Assembly (NCBI GenBank): GCA_022791055.1
Contig: JAAVYI010000023.1
Location: forward strand, 42,230 to 106,229
Direction: 5' to 3'
DNA from: Clostridia bacterium
GTDB taxonomy: Bacteria; Bacillota; Clostridia; Christensenellales; Pumilibacteraceae
Length of the DNA stretch: 64,000 nt
Part shown: in pieces, positions 28,732 to 36,830 of the stretch
Layout of the letters: each line of letters starts with the position of its first letter
Numbering within the stretch: position 1 is the stretch's first letter
Translations under genes and position numbers: made by a program
Notes under the pieces: generated by a model
What the model was told of the DNA's origin: nothing
Seen by the model: only the letters and a program-made list of their open reading frames with translations
Databases searched by the model: none

Positions 28732-29496
28732 ATGAATAAATCCAGATTTGCCGGCGTGGCAGATGCGGTCCTGTTGCACGCCGTGTTTTTTGTAGCCGCA
28801 TTCCTTTTGCTGCGTTGCCTATTGCCCAGCATACAGTCCTACTGGGCGGCGGCGGCCGCCACTGTCGCGTTCTTTGCGCTGTATATGCTCATCAAACGCC
28901 GTAAAAAACAGGCTTTCGATGCCAACCGCGCGCAGAACTGTTTTTTGCATTTCGGCATTTTTCCGGACGCAGCCCGCGACTACTTCGCCCGCGTATTAGG
29001 CGCCTCGTCCAGCGGCCGGTATCTTGCCAAGGGCGACACGCTGTACGTACCGCTGTTTTTGCCTACACCGGTGCCGTTCGAGCCGGCAGCGGCAGCCTAC
29101 CGCTATGCGGCCGACAACGGTTTCGACAAAATCGCGTACCTGACGGCGCTCGGATTGGATACCGGCGCGCAAGCGTTGACGGCGCTCGACGGTCCGCAAA
29201 TCGAGGTGCTTGCAAACGAAAAAACATTTAGCCTGATGACCGAAGAACTCGAAGTACGCTTTCGTCGAAAAAGCACCAAACAGCATTTTGCCCTGCTGCG
29301 CCATGCGCTAGAGCGCAAAAACGCTCGACGCTATTTGCTGGCCGCATTGACGCTGTTCGCGTTTGCCTACTTCATGCCGTATTCGGTCTACTATTTGGCG
29401 TTCGCGTGTTTCAGCGCCGCTTTGGGCGTCGTCTGTTTCTTTCACCCGACGGATAGAAAAAAGCCCTCCTCGAGACAAGACTCCAAAAGGGCATGA
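28732..29496 (+). CDS. Membrane protein of unknown function
   Basis: 254 residues. Two hydrophobic segments near the N-terminus (residues about 10-45, LHAVFFVAAFLLLRCLLPSI) and two near the C-terminus (LLAALTLFAFAYFMPYSVY) flank a soluble middle domain of about 150 residues. The middle domain has a PDAARDYFARVL helix and VEVLANEKTF-like strand, which I do not recognise. The frame is open much further upstream but that part is antisense to sua5. Divergent from sua5; leaderless start suspected. Confidence 0.7.
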   Translation: MNKSRFAGVADAVLLHAVFFVAAFLLLRCLLPSIQSYWAAAAATVAFFALYMLIKRRKKQAFDANRAQNCFLHFGIFPDAARDYFARVLGASSSGRYLAKGDTLYVPLFLPTPVPFEPAAAAYRYAADNGFDKIAYLTALGLDTGAQALTALDGPQIEVLANEKTFSLMTEELEVRFRRKSTKQHFALLRHALERKNARRYLLAALTLFAFAYFMPYSVYYLAFACFSAALGVVCFFHPTDRKKPSSRQDSKRA

Positions 29497-29503
29497 TCTG
29501 CCG

Positions 29504-29785
29504 TCAACTTTTTGCAGGCGGTTCCTCCGATTGCGAATCGGGCGTTTTCGCCTGCGCGTCCTCAGAAACATCGTCCTTACCCGCCGCCGCACGTGCCTCG
29601 GCGCGTCGCAAGAGCATCAGCACCACATAAATGCCGATTCCGAGACCGCCGGTGAAAATCGCAACATAGCCGATCGCGCCGTTAAAAAGTGTACGGTCAA
29701 ATGACCAAGCGATCGTTGCCGCCACAAACAACACCATAAACACCAAAGCGACTATGGCCAAAATTCTCACCGTGCGTTTGCTCAT
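29504..29785 (-). CDS. Small two-helix membrane protein
   Basis: 93 residues with two hydrophobic segments (residues about 8-28 and 38-60) and a charged, disordered tail (DDVSEDAQAKTPDSQSEEP). No family recognised. A near-consensus promoter with its -10 ending 6 nt before the ATG argues for a real gene translated from a leaderless mRNA. Confidence 0.65.
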   Translation of the reverse strand: MSKRTVRILAIVALVFMVLFVAATIAWSFDRTLFNGAIGYVAIFTGGLGIGIYVVLMLLRRAEARAAAGKDDVSEDAQAKTPDSQSEEPPAKS

Positions 29786-29791
29786 ATCTAT

Positions 29792-29820
29792 ATTATAGCA
29801 TACCGCGTATCAAATATCAA
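29792..29820 (-). promoter_or_regulatory. Promoter of the small membrane protein, leaderless type
   Basis: TTGATA (29820-29815), 17 nt, TATAAT (29797-29792), then 6 nt to the ATG at 29785. There is no room for a ribosome binding site. Confidence 0.7.
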
Positions 29821-29849
29821 GTAAAGAAAGTATTTTTTTACAAAAGACC

Positions 29850-29878
29850 TTGCTATTTTCACACAACGGTGCTATACT
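29850..29878 (+). promoter_or_regulatory. Promoter of cls
   Basis: TTGCTA (29850-29855), a 17-nt spacer and TATACT (29873-29878). An ATG inside the -35 region at 29850 therefore cannot be the cls start. Confidence 0.65.
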
Positions 29879-29927
29879 GGTTGGCAAGAGATCGATAAAG
29901 CGCCACAAAAAGGATGTCTCTCGTTCC

Positions 29928-31472
29928 ATGAAAAGATTGCTTAAATTATTGACCAATAAAATCATCCTTACCCTCTTTTTCTTTTTACTCGAAGTGGGGC
30001 TGTTGGCGTTTTTTCTTTTGGTCGTTTCCCAAGTTTCGATTTGGATCTATATCGCGCTCAAAATTCTCGGCATCATCGTGACCGTCGCGGTCATGAGCCG
30101 CGACTCCAACCCGGCTTATAAACTTGCGCTGATCATTCCGATACTGGTATTTTCAAGCATCGGCGGCATCATATACTTGAGCATGGGACGCCCGCGCACC
30201 CCGCGCCGCAAACTGAAAAGAATGCAAGCTATCAATACCGCCGTCGACTCGCTTTTGGGCGAGACGCAAGACGCCTTACAACAACATATGAACGTCGATC
30301 CGGACGAAATCGACGATCCGCAACTGCGGCGTCTTTCCCGTTTTATCCAAAACGACGCCGGGTTCCCCGTTTATAACCAAACAGACGTCGACTACTTTCC
30401 GTCCGGCGAAACGTATTACGCCGCGCTCAAAGCGGCTTTACAAAAGGCCGAACGCTTCATTTTTCTCGAATACTTTATCATTGAGCCGGGGTTATTTTGG
30501 AACGAGTTGTCCGACATCTTGCTGGAAAAAGTCAAGACCGGCGTCGATGTGCGCGTCATCTATGATGACGTCGGGTCGTTGTTTACGCTCGGTCGTAAAG
30601 AGAAAAAACGACTGCGGGACGGCGGAATCCAACTGATGGCTTTCAACCGCATGACGCCGTCGTTCGATATTCGTCTGAATAACCGTTCGCACAGAAAGAT
30701 TGCCGTCATCGACGGATCGGTCGCTTTTACCGGCGGCGTCAACCTGGCCGACGAGTATATCAACGCCGTCGAGCGCTGCGGACACTGGAAAGATACCGGC
30801 ATACGACTGACCGGCACGGCCGCCTGGAGCTTTACCGTCATGTTCCTTTCGTTCTGGTCGCTCGAACACGACCTCGATGACGACGTTTCGCCTTACGTGT
30901 CTGCCGGTACGGACAGCGAGAATATCGGCTTTGTGCAACCGTTTGCCGACAAGGCGGGGCAAAATTTACAGCTGACCGAAAACGTATTGTTGCAAATCAT
31001 TAACAGCGCCAAAGACTATGTTTATATCAACACGCCTTATCTGATCTTAGACAACGAACTCACATCCATGCTGTGCCTTGCGGCCAAAAGCGGCGTAGAT
31101 GTGCGCATTACCGTGCCGCACATACCCGACAAACGTATGGTCTTTATGATGACAAGATCGTTTTATGCTCGGCTGATCGAGGCCGGCGTAAAAATCTACG
31201 AGTACACGCCCGGCTTTGTACACGCAAAGAGCATGGTCAGCGATAACAAAGTCGCCTATGTCGGCACCTGTAACCTCGATTACCGCTCGCTGTATTTGCA
31301 TTTCGAGTGCGGTGCCGTCCTCTACGAATGTCCGTGCATACGCGACATTCGAGACGACTATTTGGCGACCGTTGCTTTAAGCGAAGAAATCACATATAAG
31401 AAAGCGCGCGGAGCCAACATTTTCGTTCGCCTCGCGCGTTCGGTGTTGCGGATCTTTGCGCCGCTGTTATAA
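29928..31472 (+). CDS. cls: Cardiolipin synthase
   Basis: 514 residues from the ATG at 29928, 3' to the promoter and with AAAGGATG upstream. Two membrane helices at the N-terminus are followed by two HKD motifs, HRKIAVIDGSVAFTGG (from residue 255) and HAKSMVSDNKVAYVGT (from residue 432), the phospholipase D-type active site. It joins two phosphatidylglycerols to make cardiolipin. It converges with the small gene at 31467-31601. Confidence 0.93.
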   Translation: MKRLLKLLTNKIILTLFFFLLEVGLLAFFLLVVSQVSIWIYIALKILGIIVTVAVMSRDSNPAYKLALIIPILVFSSIGGIIYLSMGRPRTPRRKLKRMQAINTAVDSLLGETQDALQQHMNVDPDEIDDPQLRRLSRFIQNDAGFPVYNQTDVDYFPSGETYYAALKAALQKAERFIFLEYFIIEPGLFWNELSDILLEKVKTGVDVRVIYDDVGSLFTLGRKEKKRLRDGGIQLMAFNRMTPSFDIRLNNRSHRKIAVIDGSVAFTGGVNLADEYINAVERCGHWKDTGIRLTGTAAWSFTVMFLSFWSLEHDLDDDVSPYVSAGTDSENIGFVQPFADKAGQNLQLTENVLLQIINSAKDYVYINTPYLILDNELTSMLCLAAKSGVDVRITVPHIPDKRMVFMMTRSFYARLIEAGVKIYEYTPGFVHAKSMVSDNKVAYVGTCNLDYRSLYLHFECGAVLYECPCIRDIRDDYLATVALSEEITYKKARGANIFVRLARSVLRIFAPLL

Positions 31473-31601
31473 GTCGTCCGCGTCCTGGGTCGGCTGATCG
31501 TATTCGTCGGTCGTAGTGACGCCCGTATACCAGCCGTCCGGGTCGGTGTTCGACTCCAAAATGCGGCGCACCGCTTGCTGTATTTTCTCTTGCTCTTTCA
31601 T
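31467..31601 (-). CDS. Possible 44-residue protein
   Basis: The frame begins [18 protein letters not shown] and ends in an acidic tail ([11 protein letters not shown]). A GGA lies before the ATG and a CATACT -10-like box ends 6 nt before it. Codon use resembles real genes, but no homologue is known to me. It converges with cls, overlapping by 6 nt, and diverges from ppa. Confidence 0.4.
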   Translation of the reverse strand: MKEQEKIQQAVRRILESNTDPDGWYTGVTTTDEYDQPTQDADDL

Positions 31602-31658
31602 ATTTCCAGTATGCCCGTTATCGTTTACAACTATACAAAAATATTTAAGGAGATTTTT

Positions 31659-32210
31659 ATGAACATTTGGCACGACATCAGCCCGGAACGCATTTCCCCC
31701 GAGGACTTTATCGGCGTAGTCGAAATCAGCAAGGGCAGCAAGCAAAAATATGAACTGGACAAAGCGACCGGCTTGCTGATCCTCGACCGCATTCTGTATA
31801 CGTCGACGCACTACCCCGCCAATTACGGTTTTATTCCGCGCACCCTCGCCGACGACGGCGATCCGCTCGACGTACTCGTCTTGTGTTCGGAAAGTCTCGA
31901 GCCGCTGAGTTTGGTGCGCTGCTACCCGATCGGCGTCATCACCATGTTAGACAACGGCGCTTACGACGAAAAGATCATTGCGATTCCGTTTAACGATCCT
32001 ACATACAACGCATATCGCTCGATACGCGAACTGCCCAAACATATCTTTGACGAAATGCAACATTTCTTTTCGGTCTATAAGCAGTTGGAAAACAAGGAAA
32101 CCGCCGTCAACGAAGTGGCCGACCGCGATACGGCGATAGACATTATCCAAAAAGCGACCGTTTCCTATCGCAAGGCTTACGCGGCAAAATCGACGATAAA
32201 AAAACTTTAA
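31659..32210 (+). CDS. ppa: Inorganic pyrophosphatase (family I)
   Basis: 183 residues from an ATG preceded by AAGGAG, rather than an upstream ATG. The signature [11 protein letters not shown] with its catalytic aspartates is intact, along with [14 protein letters not shown]. It hydrolyses pyrophosphate to phosphate in the cytoplasm and so drives biosynthetic reactions. It stands alone. Confidence 0.95.
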   Translation: MNIWHDISPERISPEDFIGVVEISKGSKQKYELDKATGLLILDRILYTSTHYPANYGFIPRTLADDGDPLDVLVLCSESLEPLSLVRCYPIGVITMLDNGAYDEKIIAIPFNDPTYNAYRSIRELPKHIFDEMQHFFSVYKQLENKETAVNEVADRDTAIDIIQKATVSYRKAYAAKSTIKKL

Positions 32211-32232
32211 GCCGATTTAGCGGTACTTCGCT

Positions 32233-32676
32233 TTATAAAAAATGTTTCATTTCGTCGATACTTTTCTGCTCGACATACAACAGCTTGTAACCGATGTTTT
32301 TAATATCGTCATCGCAGTCGACGTATTCCTTGAGCTTTTTGACAATATCGATGATCCCCATCGTGCTGCCTTGAATGATCATTTCTGCGGCGCGCTCGTT
32401 TGACTTGTCGAGCAGCGTTTTGGCGTTGATCATCATTTTCGACATCAGTTTGGCAAAGCAGTCGCCGCGCGGCTCCAATCCCAAAATTTCCAGTTTGCGC
32501 TCCGTTTGGTCGTAAACCGACTTATATTCGAGAATCTGATGCTCGATGCAATTTCGCACAGCCGCATCTTTGACAATGCCGTTGAGTTCGAGCAAGTTGT
32601 CTTTTCCCATTTCGGCATTGTTGTGTAAATACGCCAACAGTTCGGCATTACGATTTTCGTACTTGTTTTCTTCCAT
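32233..32676 (-). CDS. Small all-helical protein of unknown function
   Basis: 147 residues from an ATG at 32676 with AAAGGAG upstream. Four helices can be drawn (NAELLAYLHNNAEMGKDNLL, IEHQILEYKSVYDQTERKLE, MSKMMINAKTLLDKSNERAA, and YVDCDDDIKNIGYKLLYVEQ). The overall look is a ferritin-like bundle, with E-x2-H and D/E repeats, but no clear metal site. Such proteins of Clostridia are often uncharacterised. It follows the polysaccharide deacetylase on the same strand by 40 nt. Confidence 0.7.
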   Translation of the reverse strand: MEENKYENRNAELLAYLHNNAEMGKDNLLELNGIVKDAAVRNCIEHQILEYKSVYDQTERKLEILGLEPRGDCFAKLMSKMMINAKTLLDKSNERAAEMIIQGSTMGIIDIVKKLKEYVDCDDDIKNIGYKLLYVEQKSIDEMKHFL

Positions 32677-32716
32677 GTTACTCTCCTTTTTAAAAGCGCG
32701 GTACGTCGTCGCTTTT

Positions 32717-33535
32717 TTATTTTTTGCCGCCCGACAACCCGCATACCTTTTCAAAAAACTCGCGCGTTGTGTATTTCGACGGTCGATTCCAACGTTTTAA
32801 AGACATCAAATAGTTGCTGTCCCCGCGGCGCACATAATTCAGCCCATTGTTACATGTCAGCACGGCGTGATATCCAAGTTCCCGCAAGATCCCGGGCGTC
32901 TCCTTGCTGTAGTACCCGTATGGATAGGCAAAACTGGTAAACTTGATGCCGTAAGTTTGCTCGTTTTTCCGCACGTCGTCTACGAACATTTTTTTATACG
33001 CTTCGGCCGATTCGTCTCGCTTGCGCCGCACGCCGCGGCGACCGTTTTTATACGAGTGCAAGTCGAACGTGTGATTCCCGAACTCGCACAGCCCCGACGC
33101 TTGCATGTCGCGCACTTCTTCGGGCTTTAAATACGAATAGACCGAACTGCGTTTCTTTTCCTTTTCTTCTTTGGTCGCATATTTCCCCACCACCATAAAG
33201 CAGGCTTTACAGCCGTATTTTTTCAAGATCGGCAATACATTCGATTTGTTATTGTAAAATCCGTCGTCAAACGAAAGCACGATCGGCTTTTTGGGCAGTT
33301 GGCCTTTGCCGTTGACAAAATCGACCACCTCACTCAAAAATACAGTGGTATATCCGCAGTCGATCAGGTACTGCACATCGGCCTCAAGCGCTTTCGGCGA
33401 CAGCACATAATCGTTTGTATTGACGCCGGTGACCGAATGATACATAACGATCGGCAGCCGCACGGTTTCCGGCGCGCCGCCGGCCGGGATCCCCAGTAGC
33501 ACGGCGGTCAATATCAGAAATATGCGTCTCAACAT
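32717..33535 (-). CDS. Polysaccharide deacetylase
   Basis: 272 residues with an N-terminal signal peptide (MLRRIFLILTAVLLGIPAGG). NodB-fold motifs: IVMYHSVTGV, the catalytic SFDDGFYNNK, the metal-binding histidines in NHTFDLH, and FAYPYGYYSKET. It probably removes acetyl groups from cell-wall or spore-cortex glycan; substrate not decidable. The start lacks a clear ribosome binding site. Confidence 0.88.
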   Translation of the reverse strand: MLRRIFLILTAVLLGIPAGGAPETVRLPIVMYHSVTGVNTNDYVLSPKALEADVQYLIDCGYTTVFLSEVVDFVNGKGQLPKKPIVLSFDDGFYNNKSNVLPILKKYGCKACFMVVGKYATKEEKEKKRSSVYSYLKPEEVRDMQASGLCEFGNHTFDLHSYKNGRRGVRRKRDESAEAYKKMFVDDVRKNEQTYGIKFTSFAYPYGYYSKETPGILRELGYHAVLTCNNGLNYVRRGDSNYLMSLKRWNRPSKYTTREFFEKVCGLSGGKK

Positions 33536-33672
33536 ACTATTACTGTTTGCTTAAAAACGCAATTCTATACGGTTTTCACGCGTCGACGTTTACCGCAAGA
33601 CGCAAAACATAGGAACCATTTGGCATAACGCATACATATATATAACTGTAAATTTTATAGGAGCGTGACAAA

Positions 33673-34968
33673 ATGCCATTCAATCCGTTTGAAGTAAAAG
33701 TAAAACCCGTTTCGGAGCAATTCGAAAACTGGTGCGCGTTGTACCCAAAGCCTTACAATAAATACGAAGTCAATCCGTTTACCAAAACGCGCATTATTTT
33801 GATGAACGGCACCGAGTTTGAAGCGCAATGGTTCAAGCACAATTTCGCACGGCACTGCGGCGACAATCAGCTACGACGCGAACTCAGCCTGCTGCGCTAC
33901 ATGGAACAGCAGCAGCAAAAGAAAATCGCCTGCCTCAAGCCCCGCAACGAAAGCATTTTGGAACATACGCTATCTTACGAGCAGTTGGCCGTCGAGCTGA
34001 CCGCGACGGTCGCGCAGTCCGAGCCGGACTGCTACGTAAAAGCCGCGCTCGATTTTGCGCTTTTGGAAGACTTCGACCACCTGTACCGCTACGCCAATCT
34101 GATGGACTTAGAGACCGGCGACAAAGCCGAGCGCATCATCGGCCGCTACACCGAGATCATGCCCGGGCGCCCTACCGTTTCGCACCACCGCTGGCAGGGC
34201 GATAACGTCCGCCGCGCTATGGCGCGATCGGCCGCTTTGACGACAAAGCTACATGCCATGACGCTGACCGCTGCCGAACAGCAGACAATGAATTATTATA
34301 TGAACGTCGTCAACCTGTATCCCAGCGACGCCGGCAGACGTATGTACCAGGAAATCGCACTGGTCGAGGAAGAACACGTTACCCAATACGAAAGCCTGCT
34401 CGACACGTCGATGACCTGGTTGGAAAATCTCGTTATGCACGAGTACGGCGAATGCTACCTGTACTATTCGTGTTATGTGAGCGAAATCGATCCCTATGTA
34501 AAATGTATTTGGGACGAATGTTTGCACCAAGAAATTGCGCATTTGCAATATGCCGCCGACCTGTTACAACGATACGAAGGGAAAGACTATCATGCGCTTG
34601 TCGGCGACGGCACATTCCCGGAACTGCTGATCTTACGCTCTAACGTTGACTATGTACGCGGCATACTCAAGGACACCGTACAAATGACTTCTGTCGAGGA
34701 GGATTATTACAACGTAAACACACTGCCCGAAGACAGTCAATTTTATTTCGTGCAGCGCATGTTAAACAGCGACGAGGCAAGCATTCCGACCCATGCGACT
34801 GTGCATACTGCGATTTGCCGCCACGGACACGACTACCGTTTTGAATGCGCGCCCAATCCGATCCCCGAACTGCGTAATCGTAAAATCGACAATACGACCG
34901 TTGGGCGCGTCCCGCTCGACATTCCGACAAGCGGATTCACTTGTAACATAACCAAACACAGCAACTGA
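33673..34968 (+). CDS. Large ferritin-like protein of unknown function
   Basis: 431 residues, preceded by ATAGGAG. A helical core holds four carboxylate/His-rich helices: ESILEHTLSYEQLAVEL (93-109), LEDFDHLYRY (131-140), EIALVEEEHVTQYE (227-240) and CLHQEIAHLQYA (283-294). This is the pattern of a diiron four-helix bundle. Residues 1-90 (with 'FEAQWFKHNFARHCGD') and the C-terminal 100 residues are of no known fold, and the whole is larger than typical ferritins or rubrerythrins. No signal peptide. It stands alone between the deacetylase and a mobile cassette. I do not recognise a named family. Confidence 0.8.
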   Translation: MPFNPFEVKVKPVSEQFENWCALYPKPYNKYEVNPFTKTRIILMNGTEFEAQWFKHNFARHCGDNQLRRELSLLRYMEQQQQKKIACLKPRNESILEHTLSYEQLAVELTATVAQSEPDCYVKAALDFALLEDFDHLYRYANLMDLETGDKAERIIGRYTEIMPGRPTVSHHRWQGDNVRRAMARSAALTTKLHAMTLTAAEQQTMNYYMNVVNLYPSDAGRRMYQEIALVEEEHVTQYESLLDTSMTWLENLVMHEYGECYLYYSCYVSEIDPYVKCIWDECLHQEIAHLQYAADLLQRYEGKDYHALVGDGTFPELLILRSNVDYVRGILKDTVQMTSVEEDYYNVNTLPEDSQFYFVQRMLNSDEASIPTHATVHTAICRHGHDYRFECAPNPIPELRNRKIDNTTVGRVPLDIPTSGFTCNITKHSN

Positions 34969-34986
34969 CACGATAGCGTACACCGA

Positions 34987-35029
34987 CAAAAACGCCCCTC
35001 GCACAAAGCACAATTCCCATAGGGAATTG
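34987..35029 (+). repeat. Left inverted repeat of the cassette
   Basis: It begins with CAAAAACGCC and ends with the palindrome CAATTCCC-ATA-GGGAATTG (35011-35029). It starts 18 nt after the ferritin-like gene stops. Confidence 0.55.
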
Positions 35030-35070
35030 AAAAAACCAAATATTTTATTGATACGCTTTCAGATTATGAA

Positions 35071-35103
35071 AAAAGCACTCGAACATTTTATTCGAGTGCT
35101 TTT
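35071..35103. terminator. Terminator of the GNAT gene in the cassette
   Basis: A 12-bp stem (AAAGCACTCGAA/TTCGAGTGCTTT) with a 7-nt loop and A/T-rich ends, about 33 nt past the stop of the minus-strand gene at 35136. Confidence 0.75.
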
Positions 35104-35135
35104 AGCTAAACTTTATTAGAAAGACAAATTGAAAT

Positions 35136-35642
35136 TTATTTTATTTGGGAATACATTTTCATATCTATAACCGCGCCATTTTTTACTGCATTGGAACGCA
35201 ATATTCCCTCAAATTGAAAGCCTGCTTTTTCTAAAACGCGGGACGAACCTCTATTGTTTGCAAACGGTTCCGCATAAATTCGCAATATATCCGTATTGTC
35301 AAAAACATATTTGCAAATTTGCTTTACGGCTTCGGTCATTATACCCTTGCCCCAATATTCTTCCGCAAGATAATAACCGAGTTCGGCTGTTCTGAAATGA
35401 ATATTGTTTTGCCGAAAAACGGCTATACTGCCGACTGCTTTCCCTTCAATTTCAATAGCGAAAGCAAACGTTGAATTTTTATCGGCAGAGAGAATGGAAT
35501 TTATAAATTCTTTGCCGTCTTGTTCTGTATACGGATATGGTATGCCGTCCCGTAGATTATCCAATATTTTTTTATTGTTAATTGTAGATGCCAAGTTTTG
35601 CGCATCGCTTAATTTCCACTCTCGCAACGAAAAAGTAAACAT
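35136..35642 (-). CDS. GNAT acetyltransferase in the AT-rich cassette
   Basis: 168 residues of RimJ/RimL type: LREWKLSDAQNLASTINNK, AELGYYLAEEYWGKGIMTEA (acetyl-CoA loop), YAEPFANNRGSSRVLEKAGF. The ribosome binding site is GGAG. Base use is much more AT-rich than flanking genes and codons prefer A/T in the third position, which suggests recent acquisition. It is the only full gene in the cassette. The substrate is unknown. Confidence 0.87.
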   Translation of the reverse strand: MFTFSLREWKLSDAQNLASTINNKKILDNLRDGIPYPYTEQDGKEFINSILSADKNSTFAFAIEIEGKAVGSIAVFRQNNIHFRTAELGYYLAEEYWGKGIMTEAVKQICKYVFDNTDILRIYAEPFANNRGSSRVLEKAGFQFEGILRSNAVKNGAVIDMKMYSQIK

Positions 35643-35750
35643 AATATTACTCCGCTAAATTACTGTATATCGTATAATCATTTTATCACGAAAAATGAAA
35701 GAACGCAACCCATTGAATTTTGCGGGAAATATAAAACATATCTATATCTC

Positions 35751-35772
35751 ACTAGGCTACGAGTAGCCTAGT
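35751..35772. repeat. 22-bp palindrome in the cassette
   Basis: Two 10-nt arms (ACTAGGCTAC and GTAGCCTAGT) around a GA centre, 108 nt upstream of the cassette GNAT gene. It may be a protein-binding site or a small hairpin RNA. Confidence 0.6.
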
Positions 35773-35793
35773 TCGTCCACGAAATATAAATAA

Positions 35794-35816
35794 CAAAAAA
35801 AGCGTGGCTTCACGCT
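35794..35816 (-). terminator. Hairpin with T run, minus strand
   Basis: AGCGTG-GCTT-CACGCT stem (35801-35816) with an A run on the plus strand (35795-35800), so T on the minus strand. It would end minus-strand transcripts arriving from the maa side. Confidence 0.6.
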
Positions 35817-35849
35817 ACGTCTTAATCTCTACAACCTGTGGCTTACCGC

Positions 35850-35893
35850 ATATTCCCTATGGGAACTACGGTAAAGACGAAGAGGCGTTTTTG
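35850..35893 (-). repeat. Right inverted repeat of the cassette
   Basis: Read on the minus strand it starts CAAAAACGCC, then has TTCCCATAGGGAA, like the left copy, with drift between the two blocks. It sits 14 nt before the small gene at 35908. Confidence 0.55.
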
Positions 35894-35907
35894 CATATAC
35901 TATTCGT

Positions 35908-36105
35908 ATGTACTTTAACTACCACGCAAAAGCCAAACGACTGATAACAGAAGGCCACTTGCTTGAATTTCAATTTGTCGAAGTCTGGGGCAATGTCCGC
36001 CCGGCGCTGGTTCTGTATTTCGATAATGCGCGGCCGATGCCGATTCGGCAGCACCGTTGGCCGGAGTATTACCCACTGCTCGGGCTACCCGAAGAAAAAG
36101 ACTAA
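35908..36105 (+). CDS. Small conserved-looking protein
   Basis: 65 residues, MYFNYHAKAKRLITEGHLLE at the start, with ALVLYFDNARPMPIRQHRW in the middle. It reads like a compact alpha/beta domain, and I recall similar small proteins in Clostridia without function. TATACT (35896-35901) ends 6 nt before the ATG and there is no ribosome binding site. It converges with maa and overlaps its end by 4 nt. Confidence 0.65.
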   Translation: MYFNYHAKAKRLITEGHLLEFQFVEVWGNVRPALVLYFDNARPMPIRQHRWPEYYPLLGLPEEKD

Positions 36106-36704
36106 TCGAAATCGATCTTGCGCGTCTTGTCGTAGTATTGCATGTCGTGTTCGTCGATCGGTCGCGCCACGCGGCAAGGGCTACCGTAGGCGATCACATT
36201 TGCGGGAATATCGTGCGTCACCACGCTGCCCGCGCCAATGACCGAATTATCGCCGATCGTAACGCCGGCCAACACAATAACGCCCGCACCGATCCAAACG
36301 TTCTTTCCGATCCGAACCGGCAAATTGTACTGTACTTGCTTTTCACGCAGTCCGGGGTGGATCGGGTGCGATGCGGTCACCAATGTGACGTTCGGGCCGA
36401 TCATCGTGTAGTCGCCGATATAAATATCGGTGTCGTCTACCAGTGTCAAATGGAAGTTGGCATATACGCCGTTCCCGAGATGGGTGTGCTTGCCCCAGTT
36501 GGCATGAAACGGTGACTCGATGTAGCAGTCCTTACCCACTTCGGCAAACATGTCCTTCAACATAGCCTCGCGCTCTTTCATATATATATGCGGCTTTGCG
36601 TTGTAAATCGCTTGCTTATCGATACATACGGCCTGTTCTTTCATCAGCGATTCATCACTGCAACAATACAATTCCCCACTGTGCATTTTATCCCGAATAT
36701 CCAT
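36102..36704 (-). CDS. maa: Sugar O-acetyltransferase (maltose acetyltransferase type)
   Basis: 200 residues. The N-terminal cap domain (YNAKPHIYMKEREAML) precedes the left-handed beta-helix with hexapeptide repeats (GNGVYANFHLTLVDD, IGDYTMIGPNVTLVTASHPI, GAGVIVLAGVTIGDNSVIGA). It uses acetyl-CoA to acetylate sugars; true substrate unclear. AGGGAGGT is the ribosome binding site. Confidence 0.9.
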   Translation of the reverse strand: MDIRDKMHSGELYCCSDESLMKEQAVCIDKQAIYNAKPHIYMKEREAMLKDMFAEVGKDCYIESPFHANWGKHTHLGNGVYANFHLTLVDDTDIYIGDYTMIGPNVTLVTASHPIHPGLREKQVQYNLPVRIGKNVWIGAGVIVLAGVTIGDNSVIGAGSVVTHDIPANVIAYGSPCRVARPIDEHDMQYYDKTRKIDFD

Positions 36705-36782
36705 AAATCGACCTCCCTATACGGCCATTATATCACGCATAGTATATAAACGCAAACCGATTCAGTACATAAATATGACAAA

Positions 36783-36813
36783 AACAGCGTTACCGATTCG
36801 GTAACGCCGTTTT
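36783..36813. terminator. Terminator of spoIVA
   Basis: A perfect 9-bp stem (GCGTTACCG-ATT-CGGTAACGC, 36787-36807) flanked by A4 and T5. It follows the spoIVA stop by about 24 nt and could also isolate maa. Confidence 0.8.
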
Positions 36814-36830
36814 TGATCGATCTAATTTAC

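Larger units (their letters stand above)
34987..35893. mobile_element. AT-rich cassette bounded by ~43-bp inverted repeats
   Basis: Both ends carry similar sequence in opposite orientation: CAAAAACGCC at the left outer edge (34987-34996) and GGCGTTTTTG at the right (35884-35893), with a 13-nt TTCCCATAGGGAA at the inner left (35014-35026) and its reverse complement at 35853-35865. Between lie an AT-rich acetyltransferase gene, a terminator, a long palindrome and a second hairpin. No transposase is present and no target duplication is obvious. It may be a non-autonomous element, a gene cassette or a chance pair of hairpins. Confidence 0.5.

Noticed and set aside
29850..29927. Extended N-terminus of cls starting at 29850
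   Set aside because: The ATG lies in the -35 box of the promoter; the start at 29928 has a ribosome binding site.
34987..35893. Insertion sequence with transposase
   Set aside because: No transposase frame on either strand and no target-site duplication; kept only as a possible non-autonomous cassette.
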